Below, piece after piece: positions 1 to 8,868 of a DNA stretch of 64,000 nt; position 1 is the first letter of the stretch, and each line of letters begins with the position of its first letter. The notes below the pieces were generated by a model. The model did no database searches. It had not been told where the DNA came from and saw nothing but the letters and a program-made list of their open reading frames with translations. The position numbers and the translations under genes are program-made. The stretch covers positions 186,001 to 250,000 of the forward strand of contig CACMOJ010000001.1 of the NCBI GenBank assembly GCA_902615325.1. The letters run 5' to 3'. Source of the stretch: an uncultured SAR116 cluster alpha proteobacterium (lineage in GTDB: Bacteria > Pseudomonadota > Alphaproteobacteria > Puniceispirillales > Marisalimonadaceae).

Positions 1-217
1 CATTGGAAATTTCATTATCTATTGCTAATCTCCAAATACGTGGATCACCAGATTCTAAAATACTTTGATATGTTTTTAATTGTTCAAATGTTAAATCGTA
101 TATATAAGCATCAACAAAATTTGATAAAAGAATATCAGTTTCTTTTGTGCCAGTATATTTTGATCTATAAATTAGCTTTTTTATAATTAAATCTTTATTG
201 TTTAAATTTTCTTTCAT
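1..217 (-). CDS. sdhE: Succinate dehydrogenase assembly factor SdhE (partial, runs off the left edge)
   Basis: The reading frame from the ATG at 217 gives 72 residues before the window ends. The N-terminal segment LIYRSKYTGTKETDILLSNF and the later SGDPRIWRL match the SdhE/YgfY (DUF339) family, which helps attach FAD covalently to succinate dehydrogenase and is normally about 85-95 residues, so only the last few residues are missing. The family motif is R-G-x-x-E; here it reads T-G-T-K-E (residues 22-26), so glycine and glutamate are kept but the arginine is not. An AAGG Shine-Dalgarno lies about 7 nt before the start. It is divergent from recG across 38 bp, and sdhE next to recG is a usual alphaproteobacterial arrangement. 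Confidence 0.85.
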   Translation of the reverse strand, partial: MKENLNNKDLIIKKLIYRSKYTGTKETDILLSNFVDAYIYDLTFEQLKTYQSILESGDPRIWRLAIDNEISN

Positions 218-255
218 AAAATTACCTTGGTTTACAAAATATTAGGAACTTATAA

Positions 256-2358
256 TTGTCTACTAGCATTAAAAAAAACAATTTATCAGAAAAAATTTTT
301 AATTCTATTGAAAATATAAAAGGCATTGGTCCTAAAACAGTTAAATTAATTAAAGATAAAATTGGTTTAAGAGTTATAGATCATTTACTAAATTTACCTA
401 CAAAATATATAAATAGATATCAAAAAACCTCGATTAGGAGTTCTGTAAAAGGAGATTATATTACAGTAGATGTTGTAATAGTTGAAATGAATATCAAAAA
501 GGGCTTTTTTAAAAGAAAAATCCCCTCGAGGATAATAACATTTGGATTAAATGATGAATCAAATCAAAGACTTGACATTGTATATTTCAACTTATACTCA
601 AATAGCTTTTCAAAATTATATAAAATTAATAATGAATATACTGTTAGTGGTAAAGTTGAAATATTTAAAGGAATTCCGCAAATCACTCATCCTGATTACT
701 TTATCCCTAAAGGACTAAATCATAAAATACCTAGATATGATCCAATTTACAGGATACCAAATGGTATTAAAAAGAACCAAATTAATAATATTATAAATTA
801 TGGCTTAGAAAACTTAAACGATTTAGAAGAATGGTCTAGAGATGAAACTCTAGAGAAATTTAATTTTTTAAGTTTTTCAAATACTATAAAGACACTTCAC
901 ATGCCAAAAGAACAAGAGTTTTATAATCCAGAAAGTAACTTAATTAAAAGGTTAGCTCATGATGAATTATTATCAAATTTTATTTCGCTTATGATTTTAA
1001 AAAATAAAATGCAAGCCAATAATTCTGGAATTCTAGACAATGATTTAAATACCTTATTACTCAAAAATTTAAATTTTGAACTTACAGAAGATCAGATTAA
1101 AGTCATAAATGAAATTTCAGATGATTTAAAGTCTAGTAAACCAATGCTGAGATTGTTACAAGGTGATGTAGGAAGTGGCAAAACAATTGTTGCAATATTT
1201 GCCATAATACAAGTTGTAGGATCGGGGTCTCAAGCGGCTTTAATGGCTCCAACTGAAGTTTTAGCTCAACAACATTATCAAAATTTAAAACAGCTAATTA
1301 AAAATCTAGATATTGAAATTACCTTAATAGTTGGAAAACAATCCGTAAAACTAAAAAAAGAAAATTATGAAAATGTCAAAAATGGAAAATCTAAAATAAT
1401 AATAGGGACACATGCTCTAACCTCAAAAGGCCTCATATATAAAGATTTAAAACTAGCAGTTATAGATGAACAACATAGATTCGGTGTTAATCAAAGAATT
1501 TCAATAGTTGAAAAAGGAAAAGATATAAATTTACTTGTCATGACTGCAACACCAATCCCAAGGTCACTAGCCTTGACATATTATAATGACATGAGTGTTT
1601 CAAATATAAAAATGAAACCAAAAGGAAGAAAAAATATTGATACGTCTCTTATTTCTATTACAAAATTAGATTCACTTGTAGATGGTTTAAAAAGAAGAAT
1701 TTCTGAAGGATCACAAATTTATTGGATATGCCCTGCAATTGAATTCAATGAAGATATAACAAATTTAATATCTATTGAAGAACGAGAGAAATATTTATCA
1801 AAATATTTTAAGAGTGCAGAATTTAATATAGTTCATGGAAAACAAAAATCAGAAGAAAGAGATATCATAATTAATAATTTTAAAGATGGAAAATCTAAAA
1901 TTCTTCTAGCCACTACCGTTGTAGAAGTTGGAATAGATATTCCAAATGCAGATATAATTATCATAGAGTCTGCAAATAGATATGGGTTAGCACAATTACA
2001 TCAACTTAGAGGTCGTGTTGGTAGAAGTGATAAACAGTCTTATTGTATACTTTTATATGAAAATCTATTATCCGAGATTGCTGAAAAAAGATTAAATACA
2101 TTAAAGTCTACAAACGATGGGTTTATCATTGCTGAAAAAGACTTAATTTTAAGAGGTCCGGGTGAAGTTTTGGGTGTCAGACAATCTGGGGGTGCTAATT
2201 TTAGATTTGTAAATCTAATTCTTCATAAAGATTTAATTGAAAACGCTAAGAGCGAAGCAGAATATCTATATAATAATTATGAAACAAATTCAAAAAAATT
2301 AAAAAAACTAAATGAAATTTTTCAGAACAAAAAGACACTTATTTCATTGGGTGGTTAA
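256..2358 (+). CDS. recG: ATP-dependent DNA helicase RecG
   Basis: RecG remodels stalled replication forks and branch-migrates Holliday junctions. The 700-residue length is usual for the family. The N-terminal third is the wedge/OB region. Helicase motifs follow in order: Walker A GDVGSGKT (about residues 303-310), the DEQH box in VIDEQHRFGV (about 403), MTATPIPRSLAL (about 428) and the motif VI arginine segment QLRGRVGR (about 584). The start is a TTG at 256; it is chosen because AGGA at 244-247 sits 8 nt upstream and no ATG lies near the conserved N-terminus. The 3' end overlaps the convergent DUF502 gene by 15 bp. Confidence 0.97.
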   Translation: MSTSIKKNNLSEKIFNSIENIKGIGPKTVKLIKDKIGLRVIDHLLNLPTKYINRYQKTSIRSSVKGDYITVDVVIVEMNIKKGFFKRKIPSRIITFGLNDESNQRLDIVYFNLYSNSFSKLYKINNEYTVSGKVEIFKGIPQITHPDYFIPKGLNHKIPRYDPIYRIPNGIKKNQINNIINYGLENLNDLEEWSRDETLEKFNFLSFSNTIKTLHMPKEQEFYNPESNLIKRLAHDELLSNFISLMILKNKMQANNSGILDNDLNTLLLKNLNFELTEDQIKVINEISDDLKSSKPMLRLLQGDVGSGKTIVAIFAIIQVVGSGSQAALMAPTEVLAQQHYQNLKQLIKNLDIEITLIVGKQSVKLKKENYENVKNGKSKIIIGTHALTSKGLIYKDLKLAVIDEQHRFGVNQRISIVEKGKDINLLVMTATPIPRSLALTYYNDMSVSNIKMKPKGRKNIDTSLISITKLDSLVDGLKRRISEGSQIYWICPAIEFNEDITNLISIEEREKYLSKYFKSAEFNIVHGKQKSEERDIIINNFKDGKSKILLATTVVEVGIDIPNADIIIIESANRYGLAQLHQLRGRVGRSDKQSYCILLYENLLSEIAEKRLNTLKSTNDGFIIAEKDLILRGPGEVLGVRQSGGANFRFVNLILHKDLIENAKSEAEYLYNNYETNSKKLKKLNEIFQNKKTLISLGG

Positions 2359-3009
2359 TTTTTTTTGTTTTGGAGAAACAATTCCACCAGAAATAACTAA
2401 TTTAACTGCTTGTTCAACTGGCATGTCTAGATATATCAAATCCTTTTGAGCAACAAAAAGTAAAAAACCACTGGTGGGATTGGGAGTTGTAGGAACAAAA
2501 ATACTTACTAATTTAGATTTTTTAATTTTATTATCTATTTCACCTTTTACAGAACTTGTAACAAACGCTATGACCCATATGTCTTTTCTTGGATATTCAA
2601 CTAAAACCACTTCTTTAAAACTTTTAGAATTTGTGGACATAACAGTTTCCATAATTTGCTTTATTGATGAATAAACAGTTCTAATAACGGGTGTTTTAAA
2701 TAAAATCATTTCACCAAGTTTTAATAAATTTCTTCCTATCAACCCTGGAGTAATTGCACCAATTAAAGTTATTACAAAAATTACAATTAGCAAACCTAGT
2801 CCAGGGATCTGAAATGGTAATGCTTTTCTAAAATCTAAATATTCAGGCAAAAGATTGGCAACCTTAACATCAATAAAAGTAATTACTAGCCAAGTAACAT
2901 AAATTGTAATTATTATTGGAGCAGTAACTAATAGACCTGTTAGAAAGAAACGTCTGAACTTAGCTAAAATTGATATATTTGTATTCGGTTGATTATTTAA
3001 ATTAGTCAT
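2344..3009 (-). CDS. DUF502 family inner-membrane protein
   Basis: This 221-residue protein matches the DUF502 family, a conserved membrane protein of unknown function that often sits beside recG in alphaproteobacteria. Two hydrophobic helices are visible: one at about residues 17-45 (following FRRFFLTGLLVTAPI) and one at about 72-95 (GLLIVIFVITLIGAITPG). The rest is a soluble domain containing the family-typical VFVPTTPNPTSGFLLFV stretch. It overlaps recG tail to tail by 15 bp and is divergent from mazG, with 33 bp between start codons. Its molecular role is not known. Confidence 0.88.
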   Translation of the reverse strand: MTNLNNQPNTNISILAKFRRFFLTGLLVTAPIIITIYVTWLVITFIDVKVANLLPEYLDFRKALPFQIPGLGLLIVIFVITLIGAITPGLIGRNLLKLGEMILFKTPVIRTVYSSIKQIMETVMSTNSKSFKEVVLVEYPRKDIWVIAFVTSSVKGEIDNKIKKSKLVSIFVPTTPNPTSGFLLFVAQKDLIYLDMPVEQAVKLVISGGIVSPKQKKLTTQ

Positions 3010-3042
3010 ACTATTTTACTATTTAATATATATACAATAAGT

Positions 3043-3873
3043 ATGAAAAAGTTAACATTAAAAGAATTAAACGAACTAAATAAACTTAATTCACTTAATA
3101 AGTTATTAAAAGTAATTGAACTTTTAAGACATCCTAAAAATGGCTGTCCATGGGATATTGCGCAAACTTTTGAAACATTAAGTAATTTTCCAATTGAAGA
3201 AGCTTATGAACTTCAAAATGCAGTAAATAATAAAGATATTAATAATATAAAAGAAGAATTAGGAGATCTATTACTACAAGTAGTACTTTTCAGCCAAGTT
3301 AGTAAAGATAATAATATGTTTACGTTTGATGAGGTTTGTAATGAAATTACAAAAAAAATTATTAAAAGACATCCACAAATATTTGATATCAATTATAATC
3401 AAGATAATACTCCAAAAGATACCTGGGAAAAAATTAAATTAAGAGAAAAAGAAAATAAAAGAAGTGAATTTAATAGCATCTTAGATGACATCCCCAATAA
3501 TTTACCTCCTCTTTTAAAAAGCTTTAAAGTTCAACAGAAAGTGAGTTCAATCAATTTTGATTGGAAAGATTATTTAGGCCCCTTAAAAAAAATTGAAGAA
3601 GAGTTGATTGAAGTCAAAAAATCTTTACAAATTAAAAATAATTTAAACAAGATTGAAGAAGAGATTGGAGATTTATTGTTCTCAGTTGTAAATCTTATAA
3701 GGCATTTAAATTTAAATCCAGATATAGTTGTAGAAAAATCAATAAAAAAATTTAAAAATAGATTTTTAAATATTGAAAAGACACTTCAAAAAAATAATAT
3801 TAAGATTAATTCAAAAAATATATACCAATTATGGAATGATGCAAAAAATAAAGAGGAACTGAAGAATGAATAA
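3043..3873 (+). CDS. mazG: Nucleoside triphosphate pyrophosphohydrolase MazG
   Basis: MazG hydrolyses (d)NTPs to the monophosphate and pyrophosphate as a housecleaning enzyme. The 276 residues hold two MazG-fold repeats: the first contains NGCPWD (33-38), EEAYE (52-56) and EELGD (71-75), the second contains EEEIGDLLFSVVNL near residues 205-220. Paired glutamates and an aspartate are the magnesium ligands in this family. The first 20 residues are a Leu/Asn-rich extension (repeated LN) not typical of the family, so the true start could be slightly downstream. Only 33 bp separate it from the divergent DUF502 gene, with TATATA/TACAAT -10-like sequence at 3027-3038, so the mRNA may be nearly leaderless. 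It overlaps ydfG by 8 bp. Confidence 0.95.
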   Translation: MKKLTLKELNELNKLNSLNKLLKVIELLRHPKNGCPWDIAQTFETLSNFPIEEAYELQNAVNNKDINNIKEELGDLLLQVVLFSQVSKDNNMFTFDEVCNEITKKIIKRHPQIFDINYNQDNTPKDTWEKIKLREKENKRSEFNSILDDIPNNLPPLLKSFKVQQKVSSINFDWKDYLGPLKKIEEELIEVKKSLQIKNNLNKIEEEIGDLLFSVVNLIRHLNLNPDIVVEKSIKKFKNRFLNIEKTLQKNNIKINSKNIYQLWNDAKNKEELKNE

Positions 3874-4630
3874 TTTACCAAAAACTATTCTAATAACTGG
3901 AGCCACTTCAGGATTTGGAAAAGAAACAGCTAAAATTTTTATTAAAAACGGATGGAAAGTTATAATCACTGGAAGAAGAGGTAATAGATTAGAAGATCTT
4001 ACAAAAGAATTAGGCGAAAATTGCCTTCCTCTTTGTTTTGATATAACAGATAGAGTTGCTGTAAAAAAAGAAATAGAGAATATTCCTCCAGATTTTTCAA
4101 ATGTAAATGTATTATGTAATAATGCTGGACTAGCTCTTGGGTTGGAAGGCGCAGATGAAGCAAATTTAGATGACTGGGATAAAATGGTTGATACAAATAT
4201 AAAAGGTTTAATCTATTGTACGAGGCAAGTTTTGCCAAAAATGGTTGAAAATAAGACTGGTCATATCATTAATATTGGCTCGGTTGCTGGCTCATATCCA
4301 TATCCGGGAGGTAATGTATATGGTGGTACTAAAGCTTTTGTAAGTCAATTTTCTCTTAATCTTAGAGCAGATCTTGTTAGTAAAGGCATCCATGTCACGT
4401 CATTAGAGCCTGGGTTAGCTGAAACAGAATTTTCCTTAGTAAGGTTCAAAGGTGATAATGAAAAAGCAAGTAAGGTTTATAAAAATACAAATTTCATTAA
4501 GCCTGAGGACATAGGTGAAACAATTTACTGGATTGCAACTAGACCAAAAAATATTAATATAAATAAAATTGAAATAATGGCAGGTTTACAAGCGTTCAAT
4601 CCATTTAATATTGTAAAAAATAATAATTAG
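3866..4630 (+). CDS. ydfG: SDR-family NADP-dependent 3-hydroxy acid (serine) dehydrogenase, YdfG-like
   Basis: This is a classical short-chain dehydrogenase of 254 residues. It shows the cofactor motif TGATSGFG (11-18), NNAG (85-88), catalytic Ser139 in NIGSVAGS, and the Y152-GGT-K156 pair. Similarity to YdfG runs the full length, including LALG after NNAG, GGNVYG around the tyrosine, EPGL and VRFKGD. YdfG oxidises L-serine and related 3-hydroxy acids with NADP+, although the physiological substrate varies in the family. It is translationally coupled to mazG by an 8-bp overlap and ends 4 bp into the convergent phosphatase gene. Confidence 0.93.
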   Translation: MNNLPKTILITGATSGFGKETAKIFIKNGWKVIITGRRGNRLEDLTKELGENCLPLCFDITDRVAVKKEIENIPPDFSNVNVLCNNAGLALGLEGADEANLDDWDKMVDTNIKGLIYCTRQVLPKMVENKTGHIINIGSVAGSYPYPGGNVYGGTKAFVSQFSLNLRADLVSKGIHVTSLEPGLAETEFSLVRFKGDNEKASKVYKNTNFIKPEDIGETIYWIATRPKNININKIEIMAGLQAFNPFNIVKNNN

Positions 4631-5460
4631 CTTTTTAATTTGTTTTTCACATATTTCCAATGATTTAAGTTTCTAGAAGCTAAAATTGGGCCTTTTGCAA
4701 AAATATTAAATGGTGTTTGATCTTCAAACATTAACACTTCACCGCCTGCCTCTTTTATAATTAAACTCATGGGTGAATGATCCCAAGGTGTTACTCTTCC
4801 ATGAAAAATAAAATCAACTTTGTTACTTGCTAGCATTAGAGTTTCAACTCCTGCACTACCAATAAAACATCTTTTAAATTTTGAATTAAAATTTTTTAAT
4901 ATAATTTTTCTTTTTGTCTCGACGATCCCCTTTGTTCCTCCTGTAGCAAGATTAATTAAATCTTTATTAATGTTAACAAAAATATTTTTATTCGTTTTTA
5001 AATCCAGTAATTTAGTTTCAAAATTTTCAAATGAACTCAAATATTTTTTAATTAATGGATAATATATAAAACATGCAATTGGTTTTTTTTTAAAAATTAA
5101 TGAAACCATAGTACAAAAATTTTCATTTTTTTTAATATAATTTTTTGTTCCATCAATTGGATCTATAGCAAAGTAATAATCATCATTGAAGCTCATCAAA
5201 TCAATATTTTCAATGAATGTTGTTTCTTCTCCAATAACTTTTATAGAAGTAAATTTTTTATTAATTTCTTTAATAATATATTTCTCTGCACTTTTGTCAT
5301 AAGTAGTTACATAGTCATTTTCATTAGATTTAGTAAATATTTCCTCAGAATTTAGATTTTGAAAATGTTTTAAAATTATTTTGTTATTGACTTTTCTCAA
5401 TAAATTAAAAAAAAAATCATTTATATCTTTTCTATCTTCTTTTTTTTCAATATTTATCAT
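4627..5460 (-). CDS. Inositol-monophosphatase-family phosphatase (SuhB/HisN/CysQ-like)
   Basis: The 277 residues carry the magnesium-dependent phosphatase signature of the IMPase family: YVTTYDKSAE (50-59), the GEET metal site (77-80), DPIDGT (100-105) and WDHSP (226-230) followed by an EAGG turn. Together these metal ligands predict hydrolysis of a small phosphomonoester such as inositol phosphate, histidinol phosphate or PAP. The sequence does not let me choose between SuhB, HisN and CysQ. It overlaps hflX by 14 bp, so it is probably the last gene of the ntr-trkA-dat-hflX transcript, and it overlaps the convergent ydfG by 4 bp. Confidence 0.85.
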   Translation of the reverse strand: MINIEKKEDRKDINDFFFNLLRKVNNKIILKHFQNLNSEEIFTKSNENDYVTTYDKSAEKYIIKEINKKFTSIKVIGEETTFIENIDLMSFNDDYYFAIDPIDGTKNYIKKNENFCTMVSLIFKKKPIACFIYYPLIKKYLSSFENFETKLLDLKTNKNIFVNINKDLINLATGGTKGIVETKRKIILKNFNSKFKRCFIGSAGVETLMLASNKVDFIFHGRVTPWDHSPMSLIIKEAGGEVLMFEDQTPFNIFAKGPILASRNLNHWKYVKNKLKS

Positions 5461-6619
5461 TATTTACTAAACTATAATTTAAAGTTAAAGAAAATTGATA
5501 AATTTTCTTTTTTAATTTCTTTATGTCATCGGTATTAAATGAAGATGTACATATACTATTTTTAAACTTTGTTAACTGTAAATTTTCTTTTACATTTTTA
5601 GCTAAATCTATTTTATTAAAGACATTAACAACTTTTTCATTTAAAAAACTCTGCTTTATGCCTATACTTTCTAATGTTTTTAAAATTATCTTATATTTAA
5701 CTTTCATGTTTTTATCAGAAATATCACTAACGATTAATAAAAAATCTGAGTCCTTAATAAATTCCAAAGTTGATTTAAAAGATTCTATCAATTCCGTTGG
5801 AAGAGAAGAAATAAAACCAACAGTATCAGATAAAATTATTTTTTTTTTATAAGACATCTCATGTTTCATTAATCTCAGTGTTGGATCTAATGTTGCAAAT
5901 AGCATATTTTTAGAAATTACTGAAGAGTTTGTTAGATTGTTGAATAATGAAGATTTGCCCGTATTAGTATAACCAACTAAAGAGACTATTATAGATGATG
6001 AGTTCTTTCTTTTTGAATTTTGTATTGCTCTAGTTTTAACTACTTTTTGAAGATCTTTTTTTAAATTTTTAATGTTTTTGTTGATAATTCTTCTATCTAA
6101 TTCTAATTGCCTTTCTCCAGGGCCTCCTAAAAAACCTGCTCCACCTCGTTGTCTTTCTAAATGAGTCCATGATCTAACAAGTCTTGTTTTTTGAAAATTT
6201 AATGAAGCTAATTCTACTTGTATCTTACCTTCCCTTGAAATTGCCCTAGAAGAAAATATTTCTAAAATTACTTGAGTCCTATCTATTACTTTAACTTTAA
6301 ATAATACTTCTAAGTTTCTTTGCTGTATTGGATTTAATTGAAAATCTATAATTAGTAAGCTTATTTTAAATTGTTTAATTAAGCTAGAAATATTGTCTAA
6401 TACATTTTTATTAAATAAATTTGCTGATGAAAAATTATTTATTTTTATTGTAAAAACATCTAACACTTTTACACTTAATGCATCAACTAATGAAATTATT
6501 TCAGATTTTCTGTTATCAATATTATCTTTATAATAAAAAGGATCTTTAAATATCTTATAGCTATTTATTACAGGAATAACGATCAAAACTCTATCATTTA
6601 AATTACTTAAATTATTCAA
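5447..6619 (-). CDS. hflX: Ribosome-associated GTPase HflX
   Basis: HflX binds the large ribosomal subunit and splits or rescues stalled ribosomes. The N-terminal HflX domain is followed by the glycine-rich segment GGAGFLGGPGERQLE (about 159-173) and a GTPase domain with G1 VGYTNTGKSS (215-224), G3 DTVG (265-268) and G4 NKID (335-338). In G1 the usual NAGKST reads NTGKSS, which keeps the lysine and a hydroxyl residue. At 390 residues it is a short family member, mainly through a trimmed N-terminus. It lies 12 bp downstream of dat. In many alphaproteobacteria hfq directly precedes hflX; it is absent here. Confidence 0.96.
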   Translation of the reverse strand: MNNLSNLNDRVLIVIPVINSYKIFKDPFYYKDNIDNRKSEIISLVDALSVKVLDVFTIKINNFSSANLFNKNVLDNISSLIKQFKISLLIIDFQLNPIQQRNLEVLFKVKVIDRTQVILEIFSSRAISREGKIQVELASLNFQKTRLVRSWTHLERQRGGAGFLGGPGERQLELDRRIINKNIKNLKKDLQKVVKTRAIQNSKRKNSSSIIVSLVGYTNTGKSSLFNNLTNSSVISKNMLFATLDPTLRLMKHEMSYKKKIILSDTVGFISSLPTELIESFKSTLEFIKDSDFLLIVSDISDKNMKVKYKIILKTLESIGIKQSFLNEKVVNVFNKIDLAKNVKENLQLTKFKNSICTSSFNTDDIKKLKKKIYQFSLTLNYSLVNNDKY

Positions 6620-6631
6620 TTTACTAATAAT

Positions 6632-7471
6632 TTATTCATTCAGTTCTAAATAAGTTTTTCTAAGTAGTTTGGAAAAACTTCCTACTTTTCCATTATTAAT
6701 AATCATTCCATCAACCTGTACAACTGGGGTAACAAAAGATGATGCACTTGTAATAAAAGCTTCATTACAACTCTGAATATCCCTCAAGGAAATATTTTTT
6801 TCTATTACTTTAATGTTTTTTTCTTTGGCACAATTTAAAATAGATTCTCTAGTTATTCCAGCTAATATTTTTCCATCTAGTGACCTGGTAATTAGAACGT
6901 TATCTTTATTTAAGATCCAAAAGTTTGAACTTGATCCCTCCGTTACATAAGATTTATCGTCTAAAAATAAAGCTTCACCATAACCATTTTTCATACCTTT
7001 AGTTTTAGCTAGTACATTGGGTAAAAGTTGAGTTGTTTTTATATCAGGATTTTTCCATCTCATATCGGAAGTTGTGAAAACTTTTATGCCAGGAACACTA
7101 GTTTTAAAATTTTCTTTAATTTTTTTTGTTAGTATTACTAAGATAGGTTTTAAAGGCATATTAAAATAACTGTGATCTCTAGAATATTCTCCTCTTGATA
7201 CTTGAATATAAATTGAGCCAAACTGTAAATCGTTTTCATAAACTAATCTTTTCATAATAGTTTTAATAGCAGAATCAGATATATTTAATTCAAAATCAAT
7301 TCTAGACATTGATTTTCTTAGTCGATTTAAATGGCCTTCTAAATCTAGAAATTTACCATTTTTATATAAAATTACTTCGTATACTGCATCTCCAAATTGA
7401 TAACCTCTATCATTAACTGAGATATACGCTTTATCCAAAGGACAAAATTTATTATTTATATATGATAACAC
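6632..7471 (-). CDS. dat: D-amino-acid aminotransferase (PLP class IV)
   Basis: This is a fold-type IV PLP enzyme of 279 residues. Seen features are DRGYQFGDAVYE (21-32), the Schiff-base lysine K145 in DIKTTQLLPN, and TEGSSSNFW (177-185), which carries the cofactor-contacting glutamate. The spacing matches Bacillus D-alanine transaminase, where the lysine is also residue 145. The likely reaction is interconversion of D-alanine and 2-oxoglutarate with pyruvate and D-glutamate, feeding peptidoglycan. A branched-chain or aminodeoxychorismate-lyase-like specificity cannot be excluded from sequence alone. Its start codon overlaps the trkA stop by one base, so it belongs to the ntr-trkA operon. Confidence 0.85.
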   Translation of the reverse strand: MLSYINNKFCPLDKAYISVNDRGYQFGDAVYEVILYKNGKFLDLEGHLNRLRKSMSRIDFELNISDSAIKTIMKRLVYENDLQFGSIYIQVSRGEYSRDHSYFNMPLKPILVILTKKIKENFKTSVPGIKVFTTSDMRWKNPDIKTTQLLPNVLAKTKGMKNGYGEALFLDDKSYVTEGSSSNFWILNKDNVLITRSLDGKILAGITRESILNCAKEKNIKVIEKNISLRDIQSCNEAFITSASSFVTPVVQVDGMIINNGKVGSFSKLLRKTYLELNE

Positions 7472-8853
7472 TAAAAATAATCCAATCTTACAGATAAAAG
7501 CTCTTGAACTTTTTTTATTGATTTAACAGGTACAAACATAACTAATTTATCTCCTGGGTCAATCACTGAACTACCTCTAGCTGGAATTATTTCATTATTT
7601 TTCTTCATAATTGATCCTATGGATACATTTTTTGGTAATTTTATCTCTTTTAATGGCATCCCAATAATTGAAGAAGTTTCCAGAGCTTCAACTGATATCA
7701 CCTCTCCAAACTCTTCAATTATTGAGTGGACTGCTTCAATTTGACCTTTTCTAATATATTTTAAAATTGATGATACAGTTATAACAGGCGGACTTATTAC
7801 TGCTTCTAAATCTAATGTGTTAACTAGAGGAATAAATGCTGGCTGATTTAATAAAACAATACAATGTTTTGTTCCTGATCTCTTTGCTAACAGAGATGAT
7901 AAAATATTAACCTCGTCATGATTTGTAGCAGATATAAATGATGTTTCATTACTTACTCTAGCTTCTTTAATTATTTCTGGGTCTAATGTATCTCCAGAGA
8001 TTATAGAAGCAAATTCTAACTGCTCTGCTGCATGTCTCGCAACATTTTTTTCTAATTCTATAAAAGTGAGATTTGTATCAGGTGAAATTTTATTTATCAT
8101 GTTTCCAATCATGACACCTAAATTTCCTGCTCCTGAAATTATTACATTATGAGAGGTTATTTCTGAATGCCCAAATGCAGCTAAAGTTCTTTCAATTTGA
8201 TCAGTTTGACAAGATAAATAGATTCTATCATTAATATTTAGTACATCATCTCCAGATCTTGGTATAATTAAATTATTATCTCTTATAATAGCCATAATAG
8301 TAGCATTTAAACCAGGAAATAAATCTACTAGTTCTCTTAATGGAGTATCCAATATTGGACAATTTGCATTGCATAAAATTCCTAGCATTGTTATGCGTGA
8401 GTTACAGAATTCAGCCACATCAAATGCGCCAGGAGTTCTCCATTGTTTTACTATTGCTGAAGCAACTTCTTCTTCAGGAGAGATAATATGATCTATTGGA
8501 ATTTTACCTTCTTGAAATAAATCTATTAAATCTTCATTGAGATATTCTCTTGATCTAATTCTAGCAATTTTTGTAGGTATGCTATATAACAAATTAGATA
8601 AATGACAAGCCATAATATTTATCTCATCAGATTCTGTAACGGCAATTAACATTTCAGCGTCTTCAATTCCAGCATTTTTCAAAACTGCTGGATGAGAAGC
8701 TAACCCCAACACCCCTTGAACATCATATAGCTCTGTAATTTTTTTAAGAGCCTCAGAATTTGAATCAATAACAGTTATATCATTATTTTCAGTAGAAAGA
8801 TGTTCTGATATTGACATTCCTACTCTTCCAGCTCCACAAATTATAATTTTCAA
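7471..8853 (-). CDS. trkA: Trk potassium uptake system NAD-binding regulatory protein TrkA
   Basis: TrkA is the cytoplasmic gating subunit of Trk K+ transporters. The 460 residues form two RCK repeats: a Rossmann fold starting IICGAGRVG at the N-terminus, a TrkA_C domain around 140-220, a second Rossmann fold starting VIISGAGNLG near residue 232, and a second TrkA_C domain at the C-terminus. This is the normal full-length arrangement. No TrkH/TrkG channel gene is present in the window. It lies 15 bp after ntrX, the conserved alphaproteobacterial position, and is presumably co-transcribed with ntrYX. Confidence 0.95.
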   Translation of the reverse strand: MKIIICGAGRVGMSISEHLSTENNDITVIDSNSEALKKITELYDVQGVLGLASHPAVLKNAGIEDAEMLIAVTESDEINIMACHLSNLLYSIPTKIARIRSREYLNEDLIDLFQEGKIPIDHIISPEEEVASAIVKQWRTPGAFDVAEFCNSRITMLGILCNANCPILDTPLRELVDLFPGLNATIMAIIRDNNLIIPRSGDDVLNINDRIYLSCQTDQIERTLAAFGHSEITSHNVIISGAGNLGVMIGNMINKISPDTNLTFIELEKNVARHAAEQLEFASIISGDTLDPEIIKEARVSNETSFISATNHDEVNILSSLLAKRSGTKHCIVLLNQPAFIPLVNTLDLEAVISPPVITVSSILKYIRKGQIEAVHSIIEEFGEVISVEALETSSIIGMPLKEIKLPKNVSIGSIMKKNNEIIPARGSSVIDPGDKLVMFVPVKSIKKVQELLSVRLDYF

Positions 8854-8868
8854 TATATTACCATAAAT

